A DNA stretch of 39,849 nt from Flavobacterium macrobrachii (GCF_014486675.1 NZ_JACTAC010000026.1:1-39849); one strand, 5' to 3'; counted from the first letter of the stretch, positions 1 through 8,781 are shown. The notes: generated by a model from the letters alone, not told the origin. Made by a program: numbers and translations.

Positions 1-43
1 AGTTAAATTTAGTTGGTATATAGATGGTTAATCAATTAATCTA

Positions 44-886
44 TCATATTCTAAAAATTCCGCCAAAGGCAATAATTCGTTGTAAAAAATAAAAATGTTG
101 CGAAGCTTTATCGGCAGTGTTATTAGTTGTTCTTATATTGGGCATATCAATGTATCCACCTTTTAATTCAGTTTGGAGAAAGAAATACTTGAAGAACGTA
201 AAATTCAATCCTACTTTTGCTGAAACTCCATAGCCCGAAATATGAAAATCATCATGTCTTTCTTTACCTAATAATTTGGCATTAGTTTTTGGATATAAAA
301 TTCCTGCTCCAATACCTTCGGTAATATTAATTTGAAATTTATCGGTGTTGGGTAATTTGAACCATTTGGAAATATCATCAACACGAGAAAACTCGGTATT
401 GATGTAGTTTAATCCATCGGTATGTTCAAAGGTAAGGAAATCTTCCGTTAAAAGTAACTGGTCGTTAGGTAATATTTCTTCATAACTACCTGAATTTGGG
501 TAATATCCACTGTAATCAACCGTTTGATCTTGCGTCATGACATATTTCATGTGATCAACTCCAATGGAAATATTATAGTGGTCAGTTATAAAATATCCAA
601 ATCGTAAATTGGTTTGTGGAATGGTCATTCTTGCTGGATTTAAATAATCACAATGCCATCCTTTTGGTTTGTCGTGAGCAGCAACATTGTTTAATGTAAA
701 ATCATAATCTTCGCCTTGAAAACGAATATCAGATTTTGAGAAACTTTCTCTGTTTCCACCCCAAAAAACATAAAATTTACCTTTGTTATGAGCAGTGTAT
801 TTTTCGGGAGAAGCAGTATCTTGAGCAAAACTATATTGATTATAAGAACAGATTAGCGTTATGGCTGATAAAATTATCTTTTTCAA
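44..886 (-). CDS. Outer-membrane beta-barrel protein, function unknown
   Basis: The 280-aa product starts with a Sec signal peptide (basic MKK, hydrophobic stretch, AQD cleavage region near residue 22). The mature part is rich in aromatic residues and alternating polar/apolar stretches, and it ends in a strand closing on an aromatic-rich IIAFGGIFRI, as expected of an outer-membrane barrel inserted by BamA. I recognise no enzyme motif. It lies 18 nt after kdsA on the same strand and could be co-transcribed with it, but nothing links it to Kdo synthesis. The function is unassigned; the barrel call rests on composition and the C-terminal strand only. Confidence 0.6.
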   Translation of the reverse strand: MKKIILSAITLICSYNQYSFAQDTASPEKYTAHNKGKFYVFWGGNRESFSKSDIRFQGEDYDFTLNNVAAHDKPKGWHCDYLNPARMTIPQTNLRFGYFITDHYNISIGVDHMKYVMTQDQTVDYSGYYPNSGSYEEILPNDQLLLTEDFLTFEHTDGLNYINTEFSRVDDISKWFKLPNTDKFQINITEGIGAGILYPKTNAKLLGKERHDDFHISGYGVSAKVGLNFTFFKYFFLQTELKGGYIDMPNIRTTNNTADKASQHFYFLQRIIAFGGIFRI

Positions 887-904
887 AATTAAAAATCTAT
901 AAAA

Positions 905-1723
905 TTAAAACGCATTTATTGTTTTTCTGATGGATACAAGTCTTGTCATTAGATTTTCGAAATAATCTAAATGCAACATGTTTGCACCATCGCTTTTGGC
1001 ATTAGCTGGATCAAAATGGGTTTCGATAAAAATTCCGTCTACACCAACGGCTATTCCGGCTTTGGCAATAGTTTCAATCATATCTGGTCTTCCACCAGTA
1101 ACTCCAGCCGTTTGATTTGGTTGTTGTAACGAATGGGTAACGTCTAAAACAGTTGTAGCATAGTTTTGCATGGTTGGAATTCCTCTAAAATCGACAATCA
1201 TGTCTTGGTAGCCAAACATCGTTCCTCTATCGGTAACCATCACGTTTCCGTTTTGGCAATCTAATACTTTTTGAACGGCATGTTTCATGCTTTCTGGACT
1301 CATGAATTGTCCTTTTTTTAGATTGACTACTTTTCCTGTATTAGCAGCAGCAACAACTAAATCGGTTTGTCTAACTAAAAATGCTGGAATTTGAAGAATA
1401 TCTACATACTGAGCTGCTTTATCGGCATCTTCATTGGTATGAATATCGGTAACGGTTGGAATATTGAAAGTTTCGGATACTTTTCTTAGAATTTTTAATG
1501 CTTTTTCATCTCCAATTCCAGAGAAACTATCTATACGTGAACGGTTTGCTTTTTTAAACGAACCTTTAAAAACATAAGGAATTTCTAATTTGTCTGTAAT
1601 TGTAACTAATTTTTCGGCAATTTTTAACGCCATTTCTTCACCTTCTATTGCACATGGACCAGCCAAAACAAAGAAATTTCCGCTTTCGATATTTTTTATC
1701 TGCGGAATACTGTTTATATTCAT
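905..1723 (-). CDS. kdsA: 3-deoxy-8-phosphooctulonate synthase (KdsA)
   Basis: This cytosolic enzyme condenses phosphoenolpyruvate with arabinose 5-phosphate to give Kdo-8-phosphate, the precursor of the Kdo sugar in the LPS inner core. The 272-aa length is normal. Family motifs are in order: LAGPCAIE (about 20-27), KGSFKKANRSR (substrate-binding loop), QIPAFL.RQTDL, KKGQF, RGTMFGYQDMIVDFR, and a C-terminal ETHFDP. Cys24 in AGPC matches the metal-ligand cysteine of the Aquifex-type metallo-KdsA; the E. coli non-metal enzyme has Asn there. A metal-dependent enzyme is therefore inferred. The ATG at 1723 leaves the usual short N-terminal extension before the barrel. Confidence 0.96.
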   Translation of the reverse strand: MNINSIPQIKNIESGNFFVLAGPCAIEGEEMALKIAEKLVTITDKLEIPYVFKGSFKKANRSRIDSFSGIGDEKALKILRKVSETFNIPTVTDIHTNEDADKAAQYVDILQIPAFLVRQTDLVVAAANTGKVVNLKKGQFMSPESMKHAVQKVLDCQNGNVMVTDRGTMFGYQDMIVDFRGIPTMQNYATTVLDVTHSLQQPNQTAGVTGGRPDMIETIAKAGIAVGVDGIFIETHFDPANAKSDGANMLHLDYFENLMTRLVSIRKTINAF

Positions 1724-1776
1724 TATAATTAGGATTTTTAAAACCGCTAATTTAAGAATATTTTATCGAAATGAGG

Positions 1777-2235
1777 TTATTTTTTTAAGGATAATCCAAC
1801 CGGAACAAACAAATATCCTTTTTCATAAATGTTGATATATAGTTTGATAGGTTTTGATTGTCCTTCCCAAGTAATTTCATATACATCAAGAAATCCTGCG
1901 CCCATTTCGGTTCTTTTGCTTGGAAAAGGACAACAGCTTTCTAGCTTAGTATAAGTAATTTTTTCGCCTTTTGGACCAGCTAATGCATTTAAAAATCGAT
2001 GGGCGTTAATATCTTCTCCTTTGGAGTTTTTGTAGAAAACATTTACTGGATAATCAGCATCATATCCATATTTTGGATCTTGGCTGTAATCCGTAATTAG
2101 AAAGGTATTATTTTTTGTTAACGTTAAGTTTGGTGCATTGTCATCAATGTTTTTGATGGTTGATTTTGTGCTGATACAAGAACTTACACTTAGTGTTATG
2201 CAAAGAATTGAAACGTATTTGATGATGTTTTTCAT
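1777..2235 (-). CDS. Small putative lipoprotein
   Basis: The 152-aa protein has a lipoprotein signal peptide: MKN, a hydrophobic core, and a lipobox-like SVSSC with Cys20 as the probable lipidated residue. The mature part has two adjacent cysteines (ESCCPF, about residues 100-101) and mixed beta-rich sequence, with no catalytic motif I recognise. Proteins at this position beside flavobacterial kdsA are sometimes labelled as Kdo aldolases, but nothing in the sequence supports an enzyme. It lies 53 nt upstream of kdsA on the same strand. The role is unknown; anchoring in the envelope is inferred from the lipobox. Confidence 0.7.
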   Translation of the reverse strand: MKNIIKYVSILCITLSVSSCISTKSTIKNIDDNAPNLTLTKNNTFLITDYSQDPKYGYDADYPVNVFYKNSKGEDINAHRFLNALAGPKGEKITYTKLESCCPFPSKRTEMGAGFLDVYEITWEGQSKPIKLYINIYEKGYLFVPVGLSLKK

Positions 2236-2346
2236 AAATAGAAAATGTTTTGTTTTTGTAGTGCAATTATCGTGCTAATATAAAATAAGTATGTTTTCAA
2301 ACCATAAAATTATATAAATATGTCAACAGAACTTTAAATGAATCTC

Positions 2347-2354
2347 TATTTTTG
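2347..2354 (+). promoter_or_regulatory. -7 promoter element upstream of the YeeE/YedE pair
   Basis: TATTTTTG matches the Bacteroidota -7 consensus TAnnTTTG. No TTTG -33 box sits at the usual distance. Transcription would start near 2361, just before the ATG at 2371, which argues against the upstream in-frame ATG at 2338 as the real start. Confidence 0.5.
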
Positions 2355-2370
2355 TACAAAATATGTATTT

Positions 2371-2928
2371 ATGGAAATTTTTACACAAACGTGGCATTGG
2401 GCTATTTCGGGGTTTTTGATAGGTTTTGTAATGTTATTGTTGACCTATTTTGGAAAAACTTTTGGAATGTCTTCCAATTTGCGTTCGTTTTGTTCAATGA
2501 CTGGAATAGGGAAGAAGGTTTCTTTTTTTGATTGGGATTGGAAATCACAGCGATGGAATTTGGTCGTAGTTCTTGGTGCAATGATTGGCGGCTATGTTGC
2601 TGTTCATTTTTTAAGCGATAGTTCTAATGTTGCTATCAATCCAGAAACGATTTCACAACTGCAAAATTTAGGCTTTGATGCTCCAAACGGAAAGTTGCTT
2701 CCTGATTTTCTTTTTGGTTCCGAAGCTTTGCAGTCGCCAAAAATGATTGCGATTTTAGTAATTGGCGGAATTTTAATTGGTTTTGGTTCGCGTTATGCTG
2801 GTGGATGTACATCGGGTCACGCTATTTCGGGATTGAGTAATCTACAATTTCCATCGTTAAAAGCCGTTATCGGATTTTTTATTGGCGGATTAATCATGTC
2901 GCATTTTGTTTTACCCTTACTTTTTTAA
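2371..2928 (+). CDS. YeeE/YedE family inner-membrane transporter, first subunit
   Basis: The 185-aa integral membrane protein belongs to the YeeE/YedE (DUF395) family, thought to move thiosulfate or related sulfur species across the inner membrane. Hydrophobic helices alternate with short loops. The signature GGCTSGHA, with the family's conserved Cys, lies near residues 143-150, and several GxGxR/GG helix-packing motifs are visible. An in-frame ATG at 2338 would add 11 residues, but it lies upstream of the predicted transcription start, so 2371 is preferred. The next gene follows after 3 nt and carries the second half of the same fold; the two are almost certainly co-expressed. The transported substrate here is inferred. 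Confidence 0.85.
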   Translation: MEIFTQTWHWAISGFLIGFVMLLLTYFGKTFGMSSNLRSFCSMTGIGKKVSFFDWDWKSQRWNLVVVLGAMIGGYVAVHFLSDSSNVAINPETISQLQNLGFDAPNGKLLPDFLFGSEALQSPKMIAILVIGGILIGFGSRYAGGCTSGHAISGLSNLQFPSLKAVIGFFIGGLIMSHFVLPLLF

Positions 2929-2931
2929 GCT

Positions 2932-3345
2932 ATGAAATTATTAAAATATTTATTGGTTGGTTTTTTCTTTGGTATTGTTTTAACGAAAGCTGAAGCCGTT
3001 TCTTGGTACCGAATTTATGAAATGTTTCACTTTCAATCGTTTCACATGTTTGGAATTATTGGAGTTGCTATTTTTACAGGAGTAATTGGCATTCAAATCA
3101 TTAAAAGAAAAAATCTAAAAGACATCAACGGAAATCCTATTTACATTCAAGACAAAGAAAAAGGAAACGCTCGCTACTGGATTGGCGGAACGCTTTTTGG
3201 TTTGGGTTGGGCTTTGGTTGGCGCTTGTCCAGGTCCAATTTTTATACTTCTTGGAGCAGGATTTATGAGTGTTGGACTGATTTTAATAGGAGCAATTTTT
3301 GGAACATTTCTTTATGGTGTTTTTAAAGATAAATTGCCTCATTAA
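2932..3345 (+). CDS. YeeE/YedE family inner-membrane transporter, second subunit (DUF6691-type)
   Basis: The 137-aa product has about four hydrophobic helices and the second family signature GACPGP (about residues 96-101) with its conserved Cys. It corresponds to the other half of a YeeE/YedE transporter, which in many bacteria is split into two small genes. The spacing of 3 nt after the first subunit implies one transcript. In other bacteria such pairs sit beside sulfurtransferases or metallo-beta-lactamase persulfide dioxygenases; no such gene is adjacent here, so the sulfur role rests on family knowledge alone. Confidence 0.85.
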   Translation: MKLLKYLLVGFFFGIVLTKAEAVSWYRIYEMFHFQSFHMFGIIGVAIFTGVIGIQIIKRKNLKDINGNPIYIQDKEKGNARYWIGGTLFGLGWALVGACPGPIFILLGAGFMSVGLILIGAIFGTFLYGVFKDKLPH

Positions 3346-3352
3346 TCAATTA

Positions 3353-4309
3353 TTACTCTTTCATAATCTTGATTACATCGGAATTTAATTTGAAAAAATA
3401 AGTTCCTTTTGATAATTCGCTGATGTCAAATGTGGTTTCATTTGAAGTTATTACAACCGTTTTCAATAGTTGTCCCAACGAATTATGCAATGTTGCAACG
3501 CCATTTTGATAGTTAGATTGAACGGTAATCGTTTCTTTTGCAGGATTTGGATAAACAATCAAAGATTTAATTTCGTTTTCAGGTAAATCTAATGTCGTTT
3601 GATTTAATCGAGTTACAAAAGGATAATAATTTGGATTTGTAGGAGTGTGACTTAAAGGTTCAAAAGTTGTGTTTTCTTTTGCAATTCCGGTAATGACAAG
3701 GTTTCCGTCAGGCAACAAACTAATACTGTGCAATTGATCATAAGAATTTCCGCCAGCAGTTTTTGCCCAAATTACATTTCCAGAAGTATTGTATTTTAAA
3801 ACTAAAATATCGTTGCTAAATCCATTAGCTGTTGTTGAAATCGTTTCATTCCACTGAATAGTATTTCTAGTATTTCCACCAAAGTAAATATTTCCTTCGT
3901 TGTCAATTTCTAAAGAATTAGTCATTCCTGGTGTAACCGAACCCATTCCTGGAACTTCTTTTACCCAAATAAAATTTCTGGTTTGATTTAATTTTGCCAA
4001 AAAGAAATCAAAAAAACCGCCAATTGGACCTTCGGGAATTATAGCATCAAAAGGGAAACTGTCAAAAAGTTCCGAACTAAAATAAACTTCGTTTGGAGTT
4101 CGCGCTTTAACTATTGGACTTGGACAGGTAATGTCTTCAATATATTTTGTCCATTGCATTTGCCCATTTGGATTGTATTTTGTGACATAAACAGTATATA
4201 AATGTGGTGCAGGCAAAGCTGTTCCGTTAAAATTAGCTTCAATTTCTGCACATGAACCTGCAGCATAAATATTACCATCATTGTCTACACTAACAGAACT
4301 CTCTTTTCC
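3353..4309 (-). pseudogene. C-terminal remnant of a T9SS-secreted beta-propeller protein
   Basis: The open frame from 4465 encodes 370 aa, but only the part from about residue 53 reads as real protein. It has SBBP-type repeats (VDNDGNIYAAGS, EIDNEGNIYFGGN) followed by a type IX secretion C-terminal sorting domain (VYPNPAKETITV ... LSKGTYFFKL). The first 50 residues are an out-of-frame reading of the next gene's coding DNA. The signal peptide and N-terminal propeller blades are missing, so the product cannot be exported. A deletion apparently fused this gene to the 5' end of a regulator (4290-4604) at a short shared sequence near 4299-4310. Confidence 0.75.
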
Positions 4310-4604
4310 AATAACCAAATTCATTATACGAACCAGAGTAGATTTTATCATCATCTGTAAAAACCGAACGAATAATGGTTTTGTTTGGCAAACTATACTT
4401 TTCCCATCGAACGCCGTTGTAGCGCAATAAGTAATGATAGTTGGCAAAATAAAATGCATTATCACTTCCTTGCGCTATACTCCAAACTTGATTATCACCA
4501 TTGTATTTACTTTTGGTAAAATTTTCAACAAAAGGTAAAAGTTCTTGTCCTTTTACTGATGAGAAAACAAAAAACACTAAGAGACTAATTAAAATATTTT
4601 TCAC
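4290..4604 (-). pseudogene. N-terminal remnant of a triple-tyrosine/LuxR-type sensor regulator
   Basis: The frame codes 104 aa: a signal peptide (MKNILISLL ... VKG) and the first propeller blades (WSIAQGSDNAFYFAN, LLRYNGVRWEKY, DDKIYSGSYNEFGYWKRE). This is typical of the periplasmic sensor of Bacteroidota triple-tyrosine two-component-like regulators, usually about 900 aa. The reading frame stops two codons after WKRE, where the DNA continues into an unrelated T9SS protein in another frame. The propeller remainder, the Y_Y_Y domain, the membrane helix and the HTH are all absent. It is a dead fragment. Confidence 0.75.
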
Positions 4605-4751
4605 AACGATTATTTAAATGTCTTCTAGCGACATTCAAATGTATAAAAATAATGCAAATCCTTTGTATTAAATAAGGTAATCATGTTGTTATGGGTAGAA
4701 TTGATTTAATTAATTTGTGTTATTCTTATGTTTTTCTTAATTAAATTTATT

Positions 4752-5954
4752 TTATAAAACACCCAACTCAACCATACATTCTTTCATCATTTGATACGTA
4801 CGTTCAATATCATTATCCAAACCAATTGAAAAACGAATCAAGCCATCCGTCAAGCCCATTTCTTTTTGTTCTTCCAACGGAATTTCACTAGATGTAGAAG
4901 TTCCAGGTGCCGAAAATAACGTTTTGTAAAATCCTAAACTCACAGCTAAATAACCCAAGTTTCGTTCTTGCATCAATTCCATTAATTCATTGGCTTTATC
5001 TAAACTTCCAACATCAATCGTCATCATTCCGCCAAAACCGTATTCTTTATTAATCATTCCAGCATACAATTCATGACTCGGATGACTTGGCAAACCTGGA
5101 TAAACCACTTTCAATCCGTCATTTTCAAATTTCTCAGCCAAATACATTGCATTGTAACTGTGTTGTTTCATTCTAATATGTAACGTTCGCAGGTTTTTCA
5201 TCACACTTGCACTTCGTAAACTGTCCATCGTTGGTCCAAGTAACATACTTGCGCCAGAATTCACATCTTTCAAACTATTGATAAATTCTCTCGACGCACA
5301 AGTAACGCCACCAACCGTATCGCTACTTCCGTTGATGTATTTTGTCAAACTGTGAATTACAATATCGGCACCCAATTTTATTGGCGCAACACTCAATGGC
5401 GAAAACGTATTGTCAACCACCAATTTCAAATTATGTTTCTTAGCAATCTTCGCCAAACCAGCAATATCAGCTACTTCCAATAACGGATTACTCACAGTTT
5501 CGCAATAAAGTACTTTGGTTTTATCGGTAATTGCAGCTTCAACAACATCCAGTTTTGTGATGTCAACAAACGAGGTTTTAATGCCAAATCTCGGTGTGAA
5601 ATTCTTCAAAAAAGCATACGTTCCGCCATAAATCGTGCGACTCGAAACAATGTGATCGACATTACTACACAATTGCAAAAGAGTAGGCGTAATCGCGCCC
5701 ATTCCAGAAGCCGAAACATTCGCAGTTTCCGTTCCTTCCATCGCAGCCAAAGCTTGGTCTAAATATAAATTACTCGGCGACGAATGTCTAGAATACAAAT
5801 AACAACCTTCCGCATTGCCTTCAAACGTGTCAAACATCGTTTTAGCCGAAAGAAAAGTATAAGTAGAACTGTCTGAAATAGATGGGTTTACACCACCAAA
5901 TTCACCGAAATATTGTAAATCTTGAATTTTATCTGCAGGATTGAAGTTTTTCAT
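4752..5954 (-). CDS. Trans-sulfuration family PLP enzyme (methionine gamma-lyase-like)
   Basis: The 400-aa protein belongs to the Cys/Met metabolism PLP-dependent family (fold type I): cystathionine gamma-synthase, cystathionine gamma-lyase, methionine gamma-lyase. Visible signatures are YSRHSSPSNLYL (phosphate and subunit contacts), the cofactor Asp in VVDNTFSP, the Schiff-base Lys in HSLTKYINGSSD, and SLGFYKTLFSAPGTSTSSE near the C-terminus. The exact reaction within the family cannot be fixed by eye; a gamma-lyase breaking down methionine or cystathionine is my best guess. It is transcribed divergently from an Lrp/AsnC regulator across 286 bp, an arrangement that suggests amino-acid-responsive control. 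Confidence 0.88.
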   Translation of the reverse strand: MKNFNPADKIQDLQYFGEFGGVNPSISDSSTYTFLSAKTMFDTFEGNAEGCYLYSRHSSPSNLYLDQALAAMEGTETANVSASGMGAITPTLLQLCSNVDHIVSSRTIYGGTYAFLKNFTPRFGIKTSFVDITKLDVVEAAITDKTKVLYCETVSNPLLEVADIAGLAKIAKKHNLKLVVDNTFSPLSVAPIKLGADIVIHSLTKYINGSSDTVGGVTCASREFINSLKDVNSGASMLLGPTMDSLRSASVMKNLRTLHIRMKQHSYNAMYLAEKFENDGLKVVYPGLPSHPSHELYAGMINKEYGFGGMMTIDVGSLDKANELMELMQERNLGYLAVSLGFYKTLFSAPGTSTSSEIPLEEQKEMGLTDGLIRFSIGLDNDIERTYQMMKECMVELGVL

Positions 5955-6214
5955 AAGTTGTTTTTTTTAGAAGCTTTTTCCAGCTTTCCACTGCAATCTT
6001 TTCATTTTTAAAGAAAAAATAAAAAGGATTTCCGTTGCAATCTGGGCTAGGGCTTTTAGTTTTTAATTACAATCATCAAAAAAACAAATTATAAGATTTA
6101 AGAACAATAGTTTGGATTTAAATTAGAAAATAAATCTATTTAAATGTAATTATTTAGAATTAAAAACTAATTTTGAAAATAATTTAATAACAATTTAGAT
6201 TTTTATAAAAACTA

Positions 6215-6240
6215 GAAACCCGAAACCCGAAACTCGAAAC
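6215..6240 (+). repeat. 7-bp tandem repeat abutting the Lrp start codon
   Basis: The unit GAAACCC is repeated (6215-6221, 6222-6228), followed by the variant GAAACTC (6229-6235) and a partial GAAAC that ends directly at the ATG of the Lrp/AsnC gene. It takes the place of the ribosome-binding region. Copy-number change would alter the leader length, but variation is only a possibility. Confidence 0.7.
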
Positions 6241-6693
6241 ATGGACGCAATAGACAAAAAACTCCTGCAACTTCTACAAACTGATACAAAAAAGACTACC
6301 AAAGAACTTTCGGTAAAACTCAATTTATCGGTCACAGCAGTTTACGAACGCATAAAAAAGTTGGAAAGAGAAGGAATTGTAGATAAATACGTTGCGCTTT
6401 TAAATCGGAACAAAATCAATAAAGGTTTTGTAGTTTTCTGTCATTTAAAGTTGTTGCAACACACCAAGGAATTCATCAATCAATTTGAAAAAGAAGTAGT
6501 CAAACTAAACGAAGTTCTAGAATGTTTCCACGTCAGCGGCGACTATGATTACATCTTAAAAATTTGCGTAAAAGACATGGAAGAATACCGTGAATTTATG
6601 GTTACCAAACTCACAACGCTTCAGCATATTGGTAGTACGCACAGTACTTTTATGATTGGCGAGGTAAAGAATACAACTGTTTTTACGGTTTAA
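6241..6693 (+). CDS. Lrp/AsnC family transcriptional regulator
   Basis: The 150-aa regulator has the standard two-part layout. An N-terminal winged helix-turn-helix spans about 1-60 (MDAIDKKLLQLLQTD ... LSVTAVYERIKKLEREGIV), and a C-terminal RAM (ferredoxin-like) domain that oligomerises and binds amino acids spans about 65-145 (CFHVSGDYDYILKICVKDMEEY). Length is typical. It faces the trans-sulfuration enzyme gene across 286 bp, so control of that gene in response to methionine or another amino acid is inferred from context. Confidence 0.93.
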   Translation: MDAIDKKLLQLLQTDTKKTTKELSVKLNLSVTAVYERIKKLEREGIVDKYVALLNRNKINKGFVVFCHLKLLQHTKEFINQFEKEVVKLNEVLECFHVSGDYDYILKICVKDMEEYREFMVTKLTTLQHIGSTHSTFMIGEVKNTTVFTV

Positions 6694-6714
6694 TAGAAAC
6701 AATTTTCATGTAGT

Positions 6715-6770
6715 TTGTCATTCCGTAGGAATCTAAAAAGTTATGAGTTGAGATTCCTACGGAATGACAA
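6715..6770. repeat. Palindromic intergenic element with 20-bp arms
   Basis: TTGTCATTCCGTAGGAATCT (6715-6734) is exactly complementary to 6751-6770, separated by 16 nt. The GTCATTCCG core resembles repeat text found near susC (27431 and 27745). It lies between the Lrp gene and a META-domain gene. It could act as a transcript end for the Lrp gene, but there is no U-run; a REP-like dispersed element is more likely. Confidence 0.8.
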
Positions 6771-6792
6771 GGATGCGGATAAAAAATGTTAT

Positions 6793-6821
6793 TAATTCGT
6801 GAAAATTCGTGAAATTTGTGG
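6793..6821. repeat. Short direct repeat upstream of the META-domain gene
   Basis: The unit AATTCGTGAA occurs twice in tandem and is followed by the degenerate AATTTGTGG. This kind of short leader repeat is common in Flavobacterium intergenic DNA. No function is visible. Confidence 0.5.
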
Positions 6822-6837
6822 TTAAAACAATTCCATT

Positions 6838-7263
6838 ATGAAAAAGCTATCAATCCTAATTCTAGTTTCAATTTTTACATTCTCCTGCAATTGCAAAAAG
6901 AATGTTACAGAAACTCCAGCTCAAAACATCAATAGAGTTTGGATGTTAGTAGAATTTAAAGACTACAAAAAAGAGTATTTTGTTGAGCAAAAAGCATTTC
7001 TAGACATGACAAATTCTGAAAGAGCAACTTCTAAAATGGGTTGTAACAATTTATCTTTTTCGTATTCGGTTAAAGATAGAAAAACAATTCAATTTTCGCA
7101 AGGTATCGCCACAAGAATGTTTTGCCAAGACAATATGAAATTAGAAACTGATTTTTTAGCATCAATTACAACAATAAATTCATTTTCTATAAATGCACAC
7201 AAGTTAACCTTAACTGCTTCAAATGGAGAAAAAATGGTTTTTGTCGCACAAGATTGGGATTAA
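6838..7263 (+). CDS. META-domain (HslJ-like) putative lipoprotein
   Basis: The 141-aa protein begins with a lipoprotein signal peptide (MKKLSILILVSIFTFSC, Cys17 in the lipobox). The rest fits the META/HslJ fold: an N-terminal Trp-containing strand (RVWMLVEF), the conserved GCNNLSFSY turn, a TRMFC motif with a second Cys, and a closing KLTLTASNGEKMVF strand. HslJ-type proteins are envelope proteins linked to stress or novobiocin resistance in E. coli; the role here is unknown. It is isolated between a palindromic repeat and lpdA. Confidence 0.8.
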   Translation: MKKLSILILVSIFTFSCNCKKNVTETPAQNINRVWMLVEFKDYKKEYFVEQKAFLDMTNSERATSKMGCNNLSFSYSVKDRKTIQFSQGIATRMFCQDNMKLETDFLASITTINSFSINAHKLTLTASNGEKMVFVAQDWD

Positions 7264-7317
7264 ATTGATTTTTCACATTGAATTTGATTTTTGATATCAT
7301 AATTGAAATTGAATTCG

Positions 7318-7325
7318 TAAATTTG
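7318..7325 (+). promoter_or_regulatory. -7 promoter element of lpdA
   Basis: TAAATTTG matches TAnnTTTG. A TTTG lies at 7290-7293, giving a 24-nt spacer that is slightly long. The predicted transcription start near 7332 leaves a leader of about 29 nt to the ATG at 7361. Confidence 0.5.
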
Positions 7326-7360
7326 TGCAACTTTTATAAAAACACACTAAAATAGATATC

Positions 7361-8764
7361 ATGAGTTCATTTGACGTAGTCATTATAGGTTCAGGTCCAG
7401 GCGGATATGTTTCGGCAATTCGTTGTGCACAATTAGGTTTTAAAACCGCAATTATAGAAAAATATTCAACGCTTGGTGGAACTTGCCTTAATGTTGGTTG
7501 TATTCCATCAAAAGCGATGTTGGCATCATCACACCATTACGAAGAATTACAACATTTTGCAGACCACGGAATTGAAGTTTCGGGTGAAGTAAAAGTAAAT
7601 CTTGAGAAAATGATTGCTCGTAAACAAGCAGTTGTTGACCAAACTTCTGGCGGTGTTAAATTTTTAATGGATAAAAATAAAGTAACCGTTTTTGAAGGAT
7701 TGGGTTCATTTGAAGATGCAACTCACGTAAAAGTTACAAAAGCTGACGGAACTTCAGAAGTTATCGAAGGTAAAAATATCATTATAGCAACTGGTTCTAA
7801 ACCATCAAATCTTCCTTTTATCAAATTAGATAAAGAAAGAATTATAACATCAACCGAAGCATTAAAATTACCAGAAGTTCCTAAACATCTTGTAATTATT
7901 GGTGGTGGTGTTATCGGAATTGAATTAGGACAAGTGTATTTAAGATTGGGTGCTCAAGTTTCGGTTGTAGAATTCATGGACCGAATTATTCCAGGAATGG
8001 ATGCAGCTTTGTCTAAAGAATTGACTAAAGTGTTGAAAAAACAAGGAATGAAATTCTACACTTCACACAAAGTACAATCGGTAGAAAGAAATGGCGATGT
8101 CGTTACGGTTCAAGCTGAGAATGCCAAAGGTGAAACAATCACTTTAGAAGGAGATTATTCATTGGTTTCTGTTGGTCGTCGTCCTTATACAGACGGACTT
8201 TCGGCAGATAAAGCTGGTGTAAAAATCACTGATAGAGGAATGGTAGAAGTAAACGATCATTTACAAACTAATGTTCCAAATATTTATGCAATTGGTGATG
8301 TTGTTCGTGGAGCAATGTTAGCTCACAAAGCCGAAGAAGAAGGTGTAATGGTAGCTGAAATTTTGGTTGGTCAAAAACCACATATCGATTATAATTTAAT
8401 TCCTGGAGTAGTTTACACTTGGCCAGAAGTTGCTGCTGTTGGAAAAACAGAAGAGCAATTAAAAGCCGATGGAGTAGAGTATAAAGCAGGAAGTTTTCCT
8501 TTCAAAGCATTAGGAAGAGCTCGTGCTGGTGGCGATTTAGATGGATTTGTAAAAATTCTAGCTGATGCCAAAACCGATGAAGTTCTTGGTGTTCACATGA
8601 TTGGTGCTCGTTGTGCCGATTTAATTGCAGAAGCTGTTACAGCAATGGAATTTAGAGCATCTGCCGAAGATATTTCTAGAATGTCACACGCGCATCCAAC
8701 ATTTGCAGAAGCAATAAAAGAAGCTGCTTTGGCTGCCACGGATAATAGAGCGTTGCACGTTTAG
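7361..8764 (+). CDS. lpdA: Dihydrolipoyl dehydrogenase (E3)
   Basis: This flavoprotein reoxidises dihydrolipoamide with NAD+ in the pyruvate, 2-oxoglutarate and branched-chain 2-oxoacid dehydrogenase complexes and the glycine cleavage system. The 467-aa length is normal. Visible are the FAD-binding GSGPGG (10-15), the redox disulfide in GGTCLNVGCIPSK (Cys42, Cys47), the NAD-binding GGGVIGIELG, the second FAD motif YAIGDV, and the C-terminal HAHPTFAEAI with the catalytic His-Glu pair supplied to the partner subunit. It is a single-gene unit with its own promoter and a strong terminator. Confidence 0.97.
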   Translation: MSSFDVVIIGSGPGGYVSAIRCAQLGFKTAIIEKYSTLGGTCLNVGCIPSKAMLASSHHYEELQHFADHGIEVSGEVKVNLEKMIARKQAVVDQTSGGVKFLMDKNKVTVFEGLGSFEDATHVKVTKADGTSEVIEGKNIIIATGSKPSNLPFIKLDKERIITSTEALKLPEVPKHLVIIGGGVIGIELGQVYLRLGAQVSVVEFMDRIIPGMDAALSKELTKVLKKQGMKFYTSHKVQSVERNGDVVTVQAENAKGETITLEGDYSLVSVGRRPYTDGLSADKAGVKITDRGMVEVNDHLQTNVPNIYAIGDVVRGAMLAHKAEEEGVMVAEILVGQKPHIDYNLIPGVVYTWPEVAAVGKTEEQLKADGVEYKAGSFPFKALGRARAGGDLDGFVKILADAKTDEVLGVHMIGARCADLIAEAVTAMEFRASAEDISRMSHAHPTFAEAIKEAALAATDNRALHV

Positions 8765-8781
8765 TTAAGTTTAAATTATAT

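Noticed and set aside
4310..4465. N-terminal 52 residues of the 370-codon frame as real protein
   Set aside because: They are an alternate-frame reading of the sensor-regulator coding sequence and show no signal peptide or domain.
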